A stretch of 42,097 nt of DNA from an uncultured Erysipelotrichaceae bacterium (GTDB taxonomy: Bacteria; Bacillota_I; Bacilli_A; Erysipelotrichales; Erysipelotrichaceae): the NCBI GenBank assembly GCA_934725085.1, contig CAKVAL010000014.1, positions 1 through 42,097 on the forward strand. The letters are read 5' to 3'. The notes under the pieces were generated by a model. It was given only the letters and a program-made list of their open reading frames with translations. It was not told the DNA's origin and searched no databases. Both the position numbers and the translations under genes were made by a program. Shown in pieces: positions 28,911 to 36,413 of this stretch (positions are counted from its first letter, which is position 1; the number at the start of each line of letters is the position of its first letter).

Positions 28911-28987
28911 TGGCATAGACAGTAGGGAATCGAACCCACCTCAGTCGGTTTTGGAGACCAACTCGCCACCTTGGAACATTTGCCTAT
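28911..28987 (-). tRNA. tRNA-Trp (CCA)
   Basis: Acceptor ATAGGCA / TGTCTAT, discriminator G, loop CTCCAAA, encoded CCA. Confidence 0.95.
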
Positions 28988-28990
28988 ATT

Positions 28991-29064
28991 TGGAGTGGAT
29001 AGAGGGAATCGCACCCTCATTGTCAGTTTGGAAGACTGAAGTCTTACTATTAGACCATACCCAC
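28991..29064 (-). tRNA. tRNA-Gly (TCC), T-loop variant
   Basis: Acceptor GTGGGTA / TATCCAC, discriminator T, loop CTTCCAA, encoded CCA. The T-loop is TGCGATT, so position 55 is G instead of T. Confidence 0.92.
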
Positions 29065-29065
29065 A

Positions 29066-29140
29066 TGGTGGGGACAGATGGAATCGAACCACCGCTCATA
29101 GGGCTTCAACCTACCGCTCTACCTCCTGAGCTATATCCCC
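29066..29140 (-). tRNA. tRNA-Phe (GAA)
   Basis: Acceptor GGGGATA / TGTCCCC, loop TTGAAGC, encoded CCA. First tRNA after the promoter and leader ORF. Confidence 0.95.
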
Positions 29141-29216
29141 ATTTGAATAAAAAACGAGAACAATTATAGTCCCCGTAATCGCCTTATATTTGTGCAAAAA
29201 AACTAATATAAAACGA

Positions 29217-29303
29217 TCACGAGACATTTTTAAAAGACCATGTAATTTCGCATACCGGTGTATTGAATAAATCTCTACTATATCCTTCATGTACTCTTAG
29301 CAT
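29217..29303 (-). CDS. 28-codon leader peptide
   Basis: ATG at 29303, 10 nt after an AAGGAG site, encodes MLRVHEGYSRDLFNTPVCEI and eight more residues, ending in TGA. It sits about 30 nt behind a strong promoter and about 75 nt ahead of tRNA-Phe. It could be a small phage-type protein or a leader whose translation affects the tRNA transcript. Too short for a family call. Confidence 0.45.
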   Translation of the reverse strand: MLRVHEGYSRDLFNTPVCEITWSFKNVS

Positions 29304-29333
29304 AATCTTGCGTCTCCTTTTCTTAACAACACT

Positions 29334-29361
29334 ATTATAGCATATATATTATACATGTCAA
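29334..29361 (-). promoter_or_regulatory. strong promoter of the tRNA arrays
   Basis: -35 TTGACA (29356-29361), 16-nt spacer, extended -10 TGCTATAAT (TATAAT at 29334-29339). It is the best consensus promoter in the window. Confidence 0.8.
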
Positions 29362-29370
29362 CACCTGAAA

Positions 29371-29395
29371 TAAAAAAAGAGGGTTTTAAGCCCTC
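29371..29395 (-). terminator. terminator of the 37-29 kb operon
   Basis: Stem GAGGG / CCCTC with a 7-nt loop, followed by TTTTTTT on the minus strand. It separates the long operon from the tRNA promoter. Confidence 0.8.
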
Positions 29396-29735
29396 AACCT
29401 TGAATTTCGATATATTCGTCAATAAATTCAGCAAAGTCCTCATAGTGTTCAAAAGGTTTCAAGAAATTGCAATAATCCAAAACAATATCTGAATTACTTG
29501 GCACTTCTTCACCACTTGGATCATAAAGTTTAAGCATTATCCATGTATTGTCGATGTTTATATTTTCTAATTTTCTAACATCACAAATATAAATTATTGC
29601 TTTAAAATCTTTATATTCGATTGAACCTATGATGTTATCACTCCAAACTTGATTAATAACATTTTCTTCTTTGAATTTAACTGTAACGCCTAATTTTGAG
29701 GCGTTATTAATAATAGTTTTAATTTTGTTTTTCAT
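29394..29735 (-). CDS. hypothetical protein
   Basis: 113 residues from the ATG at 29735 (AGAAAGG upstream; the longer frame runs back into the 3D gene). Mixed alpha/beta with acidic tail (EDFAEFIDEYIEIQ). No recognised domain. Last gene of the long operon. Confidence 0.65.
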   Translation of the reverse strand: MKNKIKTIINNASKLGVTVKFKEENVINQVWSDNIIGSIEYKDFKAIIYICDVRKLENINIDNTWIMLKLYDPSGEEVPSNSDIVLDYCNFLKPFEHYEDFAEFIDEYIEIQG

Positions 29736-29745
29736 AAAAACCTTT

Positions 29746-30237
29746 CTATTCGTTGATAAGATACACTTCTGCGTATCCATTACAGAAATCACTGTATGTT
29801 TCTGCGTGACTGCCTACAAAGATGTCAATGTGGTTTTGTTTCACGCCACCACCTACATCCTCTGCGACATATTCAATGTCGTTGATTAGCACATGAGAGC
29901 CTAATGGAATTATGCTCGGATCTACTGCAATAGTATGATTCGCCCTTGGTGGGATTCCTAGAGCGGTAGTTCCGGCAAATTCTTCTTGGCACTGGTAACA
30001 GTCATCGTATCCAGTAAGAAGAAAAGTACCTAAATACTGGTACTTCGTTTCTTGTTTTGATTGCATGTCTTGATAAATTTTTTCGTTTACTTCTTCAAGC
30101 ATGTCTAAATATGAAATTTGCTTCTCTGGAAGCTTTGACAGCCTCGGAAGTAGAATTTTCGGATTCACCTCCGGATTATTGGAGAAGCCTGTGAGAAGTA
30201 TTGTACACAAGATAAATAATGATATTTTTTTACTCAT
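29746..30237 (-). CDS. secreted 3D-domain protein
   Basis: 163 residues from the ATG at 30237 (GAGGAGAAAA upstream). Signal peptide MSKKISLFILCTILLTGFS, a linker, then a 3D domain (about 70-163): LGTFLLTGYD, TALGIPPRANHTIAVDPSII, VLINDIEYVAEDVGG and the acidic HIDIFV centre. The 3D fold is the MltA-like core of Rpf/YocH-type cell wall enzymes, so it probably cuts peptidoglycan strands. Two Cys (YQCQ region) are additional. On a conjugative element such an enzyme may open the wall for the transfer channel. Confidence 0.85.
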   Translation of the reverse strand: MSKKISLFILCTILLTGFSNNPEVNPKILLPRLSKLPEKQISYLDMLEEVNEKIYQDMQSKQETKYQYLGTFLLTGYDDCYQCQEEFAGTTALGIPPRANHTIAVDPSIIPLGSHVLINDIEYVAEDVGGGVKQNHIDIFVGSHAETYSDFCNGYAEVYLINE

Positions 30238-30559
30238 AGATTTTCTCCTCTTTCCAAGCAACATCTTGCTTTGCAAAACCAGTACTAATTATGCTGGTTA
30301 GAACATAGTAATAATCTCTAAAATCTTTTTTAAGATTATCCTTTGTAAGCAACCATTCAGCTTTAAAATCTTCAAGACATTCGGTTGCTTGTTGTAATAA
30401 TTCTTCGTATGTTGGCTTTTCGTCAAAATCAACATGATAGAACCTAATACGTTCTACATAACCGCCGCCCTCGTAAGCATTGCAGGTGGCAGTTACTTCT
30501 ACTTCATAGCCAGCTACGTTTGGTTCATAGCTGGCTAGTTTTCTTCTAGTTATTAACAT
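30230..30559 (-). CDS. hypothetical protein
   Basis: 109 residues, overlapping the 3D gene by 8 nt. Contains AGYEVEVTATCNAYEGGGYV and a helical C-terminal half. No known domain. GGAAAAAAAG leads the ATG. Confidence 0.6.
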   Translation of the reverse strand: MLITRRKLASYEPNVAGYEVEVTATCNAYEGGGYVERIRFYHVDFDEKPTYEELLQQATECLEDFKAEWLLTKDNLKKDFRDYYYVLTSIISTGFAKQDVAWKEEKIYE

Positions 30560-30573
30560 ACTTTTTTTCCTTC

Positions 30574-31023
30574 CTAGGCTTTATCGAGTGAAAAGCCCTT
30601 AGCAATCCAACCATTAGGAATGATTGAATCTTGACAATTAATGAAATATCTCCAAGCCTCTGTATTCTTTACTAGGTCTTCGATTTTATTCCCTTCTTTT
30701 TCGAGTTGTAAGCATCGTCCAACGATGTATAACATCTCCATCTTGTGTTCAGGAAGAACTTTCAAAAAGTCGGAGTAAGCAATTTCTTCAAGCGGTTTTT
30801 GAAGTTCAATACCATGTTCATAAGCGAAAACGTCTTCTTTGAAACATCTTTGTTTATAAGTGACTAAGAAGTTTGCTTGAATGAAGAACATAACATTTGT
30901 GCCAAACCTTTTTGCATTTGGCGTTGGCATTTTTTGAAAAAACGGATCATCTCTTATAGAGAGAAGGACAAAGCGATTTACAAGCTTTGCTCCATAAAAT
31001 CCTTCGTAAGAACTTTTACTCAT
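30574..31023 (-). CDS. hypothetical protein, possibly Panacea-like
   Basis: 149 residues, overlapping the dprA stop by 4 nt. The stretch FGTNVMFFIQANFLVTYKQ, FKEDVFAYEHGIEL loosely resembles the Panacea/SocA pattern (YFIQ..YL....+ FKED..A..HG). The similarity is weak, and I would not name it without a profile search. Confidence 0.5.
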   Translation of the reverse strand: MSKSSYEGFYGAKLVNRFVLLSIRDDPFFQKMPTPNAKRFGTNVMFFIQANFLVTYKQRCFKEDVFAYEHGIELQKPLEEIAYSDFLKVLPEHKMEMLYIVGRCLQLEKEGNKIEDLVKNTEAWRYFINCQDSIIPNGWIAKGFSLDKA

Positions 31024-31742
31024 TGTTTTTCCTCCAGAGAGGTCAGGATATTTGCTCCACCACTAATAAGGTTATTGTTAATACAATCCTTATTAGTTAT
31101 AGGCTGAGGTAAAACCGTAATCTTTCTTTTGTACACAAGAGCATGGTTGATAGTAGAAATAGTTCCACTATTCTTTTTGGCTTCCATTACAAATATTTCT
31201 TCTGCAAGAGCTGCTACAATTCTATTTCTTCTTAAGAAATAAGCTTGTGTAGGTTCGTGCTTGAATGGGTATTCGCTGAGGATTAGACCTTCTTTTGCTA
31301 TCTTTTCATATAGTTCCTTATTTTCGTAAGGGTATATGTAATCAATCCCACAGCCCAATACTGCGATAGTTTTATTTGCATTAGTATGGGCTATAGTATC
31401 TATTCCTTTTGCAAGTCCAGAAACAATAACTTTATCATTTTGGTTCTGTACAAACTCTCGTGTGGCATTTTTTGAATATTCATTAGGTCTTCTTGTACCA
31501 ATGACGGCTATTTTCTCTTCTTTGAGTAAATTAATATTACCTTTGTAGAAAAGCACTAATGGATAGTCGTCTTTCTTGATATCGAAAAGTTCTATTGGAT
31601 ATTTATCATCAAATACTGTAATACAGTTTTCAAGCTCGAAGTTTGGATTACCCTCACCTCTCACTACTGCTTTCTTAATTGCGTTTAAGTCTCCGTTGTA
31701 CTTAACTGCAAGGGAGATTAATTTGTTTCTGTTATTATTCAT
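31020..31742 (-). CDS. dprA: DprA/Smf-type single-strand DNA-binding protein
   Basis: 240 residues. Rossmann-like DprA core: VLFYKGNI, AVIGTRRP (79-86), VSGLAKGIDTIAH, LGCGIDYIYPYEN, ILSEYP, RNRIVAAL, EAKKNSGTISTINHAL and a final LISGGANIL. N-terminal SAM and C-terminal winged-helix domains of chromosomal DprA are absent. It protects incoming single-stranded DNA and loads RecA, useful after conjugative entry. It is downstream of the twelve-member family in one operon. AGAAAGGAAAAAA precedes the ATG. Confidence 0.9.
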   Translation of the reverse strand: MNNNRNKLISLAVKYNGDLNAIKKAVVRGEGNPNFELENCITVFDDKYPIELFDIKKDDYPLVLFYKGNINLLKEEKIAVIGTRRPNEYSKNATREFVQNQNDKVIVSGLAKGIDTIAHTNANKTIAVLGCGIDYIYPYENKELYEKIAKEGLILSEYPFKHEPTQAYFLRRNRIVAALAEEIFVMEAKKNSGTISTINHALVYKRKITVLPQPITNKDCINNNLISGGANILTSLEEKQ

Positions 31743-31757
31743 ACTTTTTTTCCTTTC

Positions 31758-32102
31758 TTAATTATTTAAAAGTTTTACAATATCGAAAATGCTTTGCCAG
31801 TTTTCTAATTGTTTTAAGAAATCTAGCACATCCACACCTTCGATTCTCTTTTCGCCAAGTAGGATTATCTTCCCACTTTTTTCATATACCCAGACGGTTA
31901 TTATTTTGTCATCAATTGCAAACAACAAAGACTCATCTTTGCCAAAATCCCACGTGAATATTCGTTCACCGTCTTTGAAATTTAAAACAAGGTCTCTCCA
32001 CTTTTGGAAGATGGTTTTGACATCATCTACCTTGTGACTTTCCCCTACATCCTCCCAATGCTCGCCTGAACCGGGTTTTAGCTTTTGAAACTTGTAATAC
32101 AT
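31758..32102 (-). CDS. tandem-family protein, copy 1
   Basis: 114 residues from the ATG at 32102 (AGAAAGG upstream). It keeps the family order: N-terminal W (HWEDVG), VDDVKTIFQKW, DFGKDESLLFAI, ITVWVY, LGEKRIEGVDVLDFLKQL, and a final FDIVKLL. It is the most diverged and promoter-distal member of a group of twelve. The family is unknown to me. Confidence 0.6.
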   Translation of the reverse strand: MYYKFQKLKPGSGEHWEDVGESHKVDDVKTIFQKWRDLVLNFKDGERIFTWDFGKDESLLFAIDDKIITVWVYEKSGKIILLGEKRIEGVDVLDFLKQLENWQSIFDIVKLLNN

Positions 32103-32112
32103 TTTTGCCTTT

Positions 32113-32463
32113 CTACAGCTCTTGTGAGAGCAGAATTTTGAAAACGTCAAGATGGTTTGCCATCTCCGTTTCATTTCTTAAGACTTGTAGGAATTCGTAA
32201 AGGTTTTTGATATCCTTCATTTTTCGTTGACCTACAAAGATACTTTTTTCCTGAGAGAAATCATGCTTCCAAACCGTTATTTCGTTTGCCGAAATGTAAA
32301 GAGTTAGCTGATGACCAAAGTTCGTTACTTTAATAGCCTCGTTGTCTTCGGGAATAGGGTCAAGTTCTGCATATAACTTACAGATATCTTGAATGTCATT
32401 TGAAATGAGATCATTTGAACACCACCAAGAGTTTTTTGCCTTTATAAGTTTTTGAATAAACAT
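32113..32463 (-). CDS. tandem-family protein, copy 2
   Basis: 116 residues from the ATG at 32463 (GGAGAGA upstream). Pattern: MFIQKLIKA, W, NDIQDICKLYAELDP, KVTNFGHQLTLYI, ITVWKHD, VGQRKMKDIKNLYEFLQVL, LDVFKILL. Overlaps nothing downstream; 10 nt to copy 1. Confidence 0.65.
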   Translation of the reverse strand: MFIQKLIKAKNSWWCSNDLISNDIQDICKLYAELDPIPEDNEAIKVTNFGHQLTLYISANEITVWKHDFSQEKSIFVGQRKMKDIKNLYEFLQVLRNETEMANHLDVFKILLSQEL

Positions 32464-32467
32464 AAGA

Positions 32468-32797
32468 TTATCTCTCCTGTTCTTCAAGTAAAACTTTGAA
32501 TACATCAATGTTGCCCATCTTTGGTCTTGCTACTAAAACCTCAAGAAATTCTGATAAGTTTTTGATGTCTATTATTGCTTTGCGACCAAGACGCTTGTAT
32601 GTTTGCTTTTCATAAACTGTTAAACCACCTGCGACAAAATCAAGAACTACATCACCTTCGCTAAGAACAACTGTTAGGCTGTCTAAAGGTTCAAGAAGTG
32701 CATATTCTTTTACAATATCTGCAACATCATTTGTTAGAAGACTATTTACGGTTTCCCACAATCCTCTGCTGTTTGGTTTCATTCGTTGAATAAACAT
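32468..32797 (-). CDS. tandem-family protein, copy 3
   Basis: 109 residues: MFIQRMKP, W, NDVADIVKEYALLEP, VVLDFVAGGLTVYEK, LGRKAIIDIKNLSEFLEVL, MGNIDVFKVLLEE. Good match to copy 2 over the whole length. Confidence 0.68.
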   Translation of the reverse strand: MFIQRMKPNSRGLWETVNSLLTNDVADIVKEYALLEPLDSLTVVLSEGDVVLDFVAGGLTVYEKQTYKRLGRKAIIDIKNLSEFLEVLVARPKMGNIDVFKVLLEEQER

Positions 32798-32808
32798 GAG
32801 AGTCCTTT

Positions 32809-33153
32809 CTACTTTTTTAAAAGCAAGTCAAGTGCACTGACACCACCAATGTTTGGGTTATCGTAAATAACTGACAAAAGATTCTGTAGAATCTCCAAGC
32901 TTTGGAAATTCACTGAACCAATAACTTCCGTTTCTGCTGGAGTTATTCCTTTAAACACTACTAACTTTCCTTGGAAGATAGAAATACCAAGATTTTTTTC
33001 TTTGCCAAACTTTTCCAAACAGACACGCTGCTTAGAATTGGTTTGTTTGTAAATATCACAAGCTCCCTTGAATGTTGAAACATTTGACACATAGTTTTTG
33101 ATTATCCATGTGTTGTCGCTTGACAATTGTTCTTGTACCATTACATCAAACAT
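32809..33153 (-). CDS. tandem-family protein, copy 4
   Basis: 114 residues: MFDVMVQEQL, W, ACDIYKQTN, EKFGKEKNLGISIFQGKLVV, IGSVNFQSLEILQNLLSVI, NIGGVSALDLLLKK. The final block matches copy 7 (FGGVSALDLLLTK) almost exactly. Confidence 0.65.
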   Translation of the reverse strand: MFDVMVQEQLSSDNTWIIKNYVSNVSTFKGACDIYKQTNSKQRVCLEKFGKEKNLGISIFQGKLVVFKGITPAETEVIGSVNFQSLEILQNLLSVIYDNPNIGGVSALDLLLKK

Positions 33154-33171
33154 ATTTTTTCCTTTCTGCTT

Positions 33172-33357
33172 TTACATATAAATGCAAAAGCTTTTTACAC
33201 AATAACCGTATTGGTCTGACAACCAATCGGCAATATCAGCCGATAATTGAAGACAATCATAAAAGTCAGCAATATCAGCTGGTAACACAACTTCTGAAGG
33301 GAGATATTCAAGTTCATCAAGACCTTCAACATCCCATTCAATTTTTGTTGCTTTCAT
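33172..33357 (-). CDS. small hypothetical protein
   Basis: 61 acidic residues (KIEWDVEGLDELEYLPSEVV). It is not a member of the surrounding family; it resembles small phage proteins that begin with a K/I-W-D-V pattern. AAGAAAGGAAAT leads the ATG. Confidence 0.6.
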   Translation of the reverse strand: MKATKIEWDVEGLDELEYLPSEVVLPADIADFYDCLQLSADIADWLSDQYGYCVKSFCIYM

Positions 33358-33372
33358 GATTAATTTCCTTTC

Positions 33373-33780
33373 TTAAATCTTAAATAAGTCACTGTTTACA
33401 ACTTCAATTTCAACAGTTGGAAGATTATTAGTAAGACTGTCTAGAATCGCCATTTCGTCTATTGAATTTAAATTTTCTTCATAGATTTCCTTGATTCTGT
33501 TAATTTCATCTTGGATTTCATTAAAAGAAAATACACAAGGATTCCATGAAATATAAATTCTCTTATTATCCTTTGTAAAGAAGTTTACAAGAGCTTTTTC
33601 TTTAAAATTTAACGTTAAAGCTTTGTTGTATTCTTTTTTTAAATCTTCTTTTTTGTCGTCATCGAAGATTGGCTGGTCATTATCATCTAAATAAATGACG
33701 TCTTCAAGTATTTTTTCAAGGAAAGCTTTTGCTCTTGTTTCCTCTGACCAATCTTTTCTAAGACTTCTTGTAATTTTCAT
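33373..33780 (-). CDS. hypothetical protein
   Basis: 135 residues from the ATG at 33780; starting at 33825 would add 15 residues and overlap copy 5. Charged, helical, with WNPCVFSFNEIQDEI in the middle. It is not clearly of the tandem family. No domain recognised. Confidence 0.6.
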   Translation of the reverse strand: MKITRSLRKDWSEETRAKAFLEKILEDVIYLDDNDQPIFDDDKKEDLKKEYNKALTLNFKEKALVNFFTKDNKRIYISWNPCVFSFNEIQDEINRIKEIYEENLNSIDEMAILDSLTNNLPTVEIEVVNSDLFKI

Positions 33781-33821
33781 ATTTTCTAAATTTCCTTTCT
33801 TATTTTTAAAGGCATGAACAC

Positions 33822-34145
33822 TCATGCCTTATTGTTAAAAAGAATTTTAAAAGCTTGTAAATCTCCTATTTTGGGATTTTCAAGAACCACTTTTAAAAAA
33901 TCATAAAGATTTTCAACATCCTTTAAAGACCTCTCGCCAACCCAGTCGCCGTTTGAATATGCAATTTTTTCTTCGCCTAGATATAAGGCAATTCTGTTTG
34001 TATCATCGGCAACCATTAGTATTTCACCTTTTAAGTCTAGAGAGTTAAAATCATCAACGATATCTTTGACATCTGTTGTTTCTCTTGACCAGAAGGTTTC
34101 GTAAGTATAGTCTTCTTGAAGTCTTTGTTTGTGTATATACAACAT
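33822..34145 (-). CDS. tandem-family protein, copy 5
   Basis: 107 residues: MLYIHKQRL, FW, TDVKDIVDDFNSLD, EILMVADDTNRIALYLGE, VGERSLKDVENLYDFLKVV, ENPKIGDLQAFKILF. Overlaps copy 6 by one base. Confidence 0.68.
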   Translation of the reverse strand: MLYIHKQRLQEDYTYETFWSRETTDVKDIVDDFNSLDLKGEILMVADDTNRIALYLGEEKIAYSNGDWVGERSLKDVENLYDFLKVVLENPKIGDLQAFKILFNNKA

Positions 34146-34522
34146 TAGAATCTTAAAACCCCTGCTTTTTCTTTGCTTGTTAAAAGAATTTTACAAGCGT
34201 CAATACTTCCTATTTTGGGATTTTCATAAATGAGGGTTAAGAAATTTAACAAGTTTTGAATATTGTCAATTTTTTGAACCCCATAAATTTCATTGTTAAC
34301 AAGTATCTCAATAAATTTCTCGTTATTTCCAACAAAGAAGATTATGTCCATGTTTTGGTCTTTACCAAAATCCTTAACAACTAATTCTTCGTCGTAGTTA
34401 AGCTTTTCATACTCTTCACAAATTTTAGAAATATCATCTGTTTTTATTGAGTAATTTTCAGCTGGTGCGTATGTAGTACGGTGTGGAGCGTGAGTACATA
34501 CGATTTTTTTTATTTCAAACAT
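34145..34522 (-). CDS. tandem-family protein, copy 6
   Basis: 125 residues: MFEIKKIVC, TDDISKICEEYEKLN, VVKDFGKDQNMDIIFFV, YGVQKIDNIQNLLNFLTLI, ENPKIGSIDACKILL, with a short extra tail (TSKEKAGVLRF). Confidence 0.68.
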   Translation of the reverse strand: MFEIKKIVCTHAPHRTTYAPAENYSIKTDDISKICEEYEKLNYDEELVVKDFGKDQNMDIIFFVGNNEKFIEILVNNEIYGVQKIDNIQNLLNFLTLIYENPKIGSIDACKILLTSKEKAGVLRF

Positions 34523-34532
34523 AAATTCCTTT

Positions 34533-34871
34533 CTACTTTGTTAAAAGCAAGTCAAGTGCACTGACGCCACCGAATCTTGGATTTTCTTCAAGGATTAAAA
34601 GAAACGCTGGTAAGTCTTTAATATCAGCTATTTTTTTATATCCAAGATATTCACTTACATAACTGAAAACACGTAAGTCAGTTTTACTAACATTAAGAGT
34701 TAGGTTATTATTCCCAAATTTGCTAGCTATTACTCGTTCTTCTGCGTCTTCTGTGTTGTCGTTAAGAAACATCCATTCTTTTACGATGTCAGCGACATCT
34801 CGTGTTTCATAATCTTTGACCTTTAGAGCTTTTTTTGTTTTCATATTAGTTTCAAATTTTTTTATAATCAT
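34533..34871 (-). CDS. tandem-family protein, copy 7
   Basis: 112 residues: MIIKKFETN, TRDVADIVKEWMFLND, ASKFGNNNLTLNVSKTDLRV, LGYKKIADIKDLPAFLLIL, NPRFGGVSALDLLLTK. The 80 nt upstream hold a remnant that can be read as a family C-terminus (SSQEL and stop, like copy 2). Confidence 0.68.
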   Translation of the reverse strand: MIIKKFETNMKTKKALKVKDYETRDVADIVKEWMFLNDNTEDAEERVIASKFGNNNLTLNVSKTDLRVFSYVSEYLGYKKIADIKDLPAFLLILEENPRFGGVSALDLLLTK

Positions 34872-34951
34872 TATTTTTCCTTTCTACAGTTCTTGTGAGG
34901 ACTGAAATTCGTATTTTGTCTTGAAATTGTTTATCAAGAGCATTTAAAGCC

Positions 34952-35332
34952 TCAAATTACTCCTTCCCAAAATCCTTTTGTTTTAATCATTGGTAGTGTT
35001 TTCAGTTCATACTTGTTCTTGTTAAGACTGTAGAATTTTAAATCTGACAAGAGATTAAATAAATCATCGCAATCGTCTGCTTCAAATTCTACATAGCCAA
35101 CAAAGTGCTGTCCTTGAAATATTTCTACTCTTGCTTGTTCTGGATTGACAATTAAACGCAAATCGCTTTTTGTGCCAAATTCCGTCACGATTAATCTTTC
35201 ATCTTTGACTGCACGGCACAATATGTAATCGTAATTATTTACGACCGTTGTAACATCTAAGCAATAAGTGAAAACGAATTCTGATGTTCTTCGCCATTCG
35301 TTATTAATGAAGTTTTCGGTAAAAATAACCAT
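34952..35332 (-). CDS. tandem-family protein, copy 8 (altered C-terminus)
   Basis: 126 residues: MVIFTENFI, W, LDVTTVVNNYDYI, VTEFGTKSDLRLIV, ARVEIFQ, FVGYVEFEADDCDDLFNLL. The usual final G(G/S)-x-D-x-x-KILL block is replaced by KTLPMIKTKGFWEGVI. Family remnants follow its stop at 34872-34951, so the original 3' end may have been displaced by mutation. Confidence 0.6.
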   Translation of the reverse strand: MVIFTENFINNEWRRTSEFVFTYCLDVTTVVNNYDYILCRAVKDERLIVTEFGTKSDLRLIVNPEQARVEIFQGQHFVGYVEFEADDCDDLFNLLSDLKFYSLNKNKYELKTLPMIKTKGFWEGVI

Positions 35333-35343
35333 ATCATCCCTTT

Positions 35344-35709
35344 CTAATAAGTTTTGCTTGTATCTAATAGAATTTTCATTACGTCTATACCACCTATTTT
35401 TTGCTCGGTGTATAGAACCCTGAGAAAATCATAAAGATTAGATATTTCGCTTATATTCTTTTCACCACAATAAGCAGTAAAATTGCGGCAGTAGAAAACT
35501 TCTACACAAGCCTTTTTTTCTGAATTACGGCGAAAAATTAAGGTAAAATCTTCACTTACCCCAAAAGACATTATGTGCAAATGCTGAGAGACAAGATTAA
35601 TCTTTTCATACTCATCACAAATGTCTTGAATATTCGAAGTTTCTTTGTGATAGTCTTTTACAAATTCAGGTTCTCCTTCAATTATTTGTACTTTTTTAAT
35701 AATGAACAT
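35344..35709 (-). CDS. tandem-family protein, copy 9
   Basis: 121 residues: MFIIKKVQI, TSNIQDICDEYEKIN, HIMSFGVSEDFTLIF, VEVFYCRN, CGEKNISEISNLYDFLRVL, KIGGIDVMKILL. One of the best-conserved copies. Confidence 0.7.
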   Translation of the reverse strand: MFIIKKVQIIEGEPEFVKDYHKETSNIQDICDEYEKINLVSQHLHIMSFGVSEDFTLIFRRNSEKKACVEVFYCRNFTAYCGEKNISEISNLYDFLRVLYTEQKIGGIDVMKILLDTSKTY

Positions 35710-35710
35710 A

Positions 35711-36046
35711 TTAGTCTCCTTTTCTAAAAAGGACGTGTAGATAACTCAACCCACCAATATTTTGTTCAGCATATAAAACGCTGAGAAAATCATATAGGTT
35801 TTTTATATCAACAGTCTTTTTGTGCCCGATAATGGTGTCGTAATTACGAAAAAGTGATATTTCGTCTTTTCTAATCCAAAGTCTTAAATCTTCGTTCACA
35901 CCAAATTCGATAACTTCCACAATTTCTTTTTTGTTAAGAAGTTCAAATAAGTCACAAATGGTTTGGATATCATCGGTTCTTAATGAATCTATCTTTCCTA
36001 TCCATACATTATTTGTGTTTTTATAAAGTGTTTGGACTCTAAACAT
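35711..36046 (-). CDS. tandem-family protein, copy 10
   Basis: 111 residues: MFRVQTLYK, VWIG, TDDIQTICDLFELLN, VIEFGVNEDLRLWI, EISLFRNY, IGHKKTVDIKNLYDFLSVL, NIGGLSYLHVLF. 1 nt separates it from copy 9. Confidence 0.7.
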   Translation of the reverse strand: MFRVQTLYKNTNNVWIGKIDSLRTDDIQTICDLFELLNKKEIVEVIEFGVNEDLRLWIRKDEISLFRNYDTIIGHKKTVDIKNLYDFLSVLYAEQNIGGLSYLHVLFRKGD

Positions 36047-36049
36047 TTT

Positions 36050-36409
36050 TTACTTCCTTTCTAAATCAAACAGAATTTCTTTGGTGTTTATTCCACAGAA
36101 ACTTTTGTTGTAAATCAAAGTCTCTAGGAACTCGTACAAGACATTTTCTATTTCTTTTGTTTTCCTTTTGCCTTGATAATCACTTCCAATAAGGATAGTT
36201 AGATTCTCTTTATTCAAAACAAGAATAACTTTTCTATCTTTTTCAAGATATTTGATAACCAAGCTTTCGTTTTCGTCGTGAAGTTTTGAGTATTCATCAC
36301 AAATGGTTTGGATAGAAGTAGTAGTAAATTCAAATCCCATTTCTTCCCATTCCCAAAGACCTTTACCAAATGTCCTTCTTTGTTTTGTGATGCTAAATTC
36401 TATCAGCAT
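36050..36409 (-). CDS. tandem-family protein, copy 11
   Basis: 119 residues from the ATG at 36409; the frame is open 7 codons further and overlaps copy 12. Pattern: MLIEFSITK, LWEWEEMG, TTSIQTICDEYSKLH, VIKYLEKDRKVILVLN, GKRKTKEIENVLYEFLETL, FCGINTKEILF. Confidence 0.66.
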   Translation of the reverse strand: MLIEFSITKQRRTFGKGLWEWEEMGFEFTTTSIQTICDEYSKLHDENESLVIKYLEKDRKVILVLNKENLTILIGSDYQGKRKTKEIENVLYEFLETLIYNKSFCGINTKEILFDLERK

Positions 36410-36413
36410 ATTA

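Noticed and set aside
28733..29169. Long ORFs on both strands across the tRNA array (119 and 117 codons)
   Set aside because: They run through several well-formed tRNA genes; the repeated GIEP/FEP-type motifs are translations of conserved T-arms.
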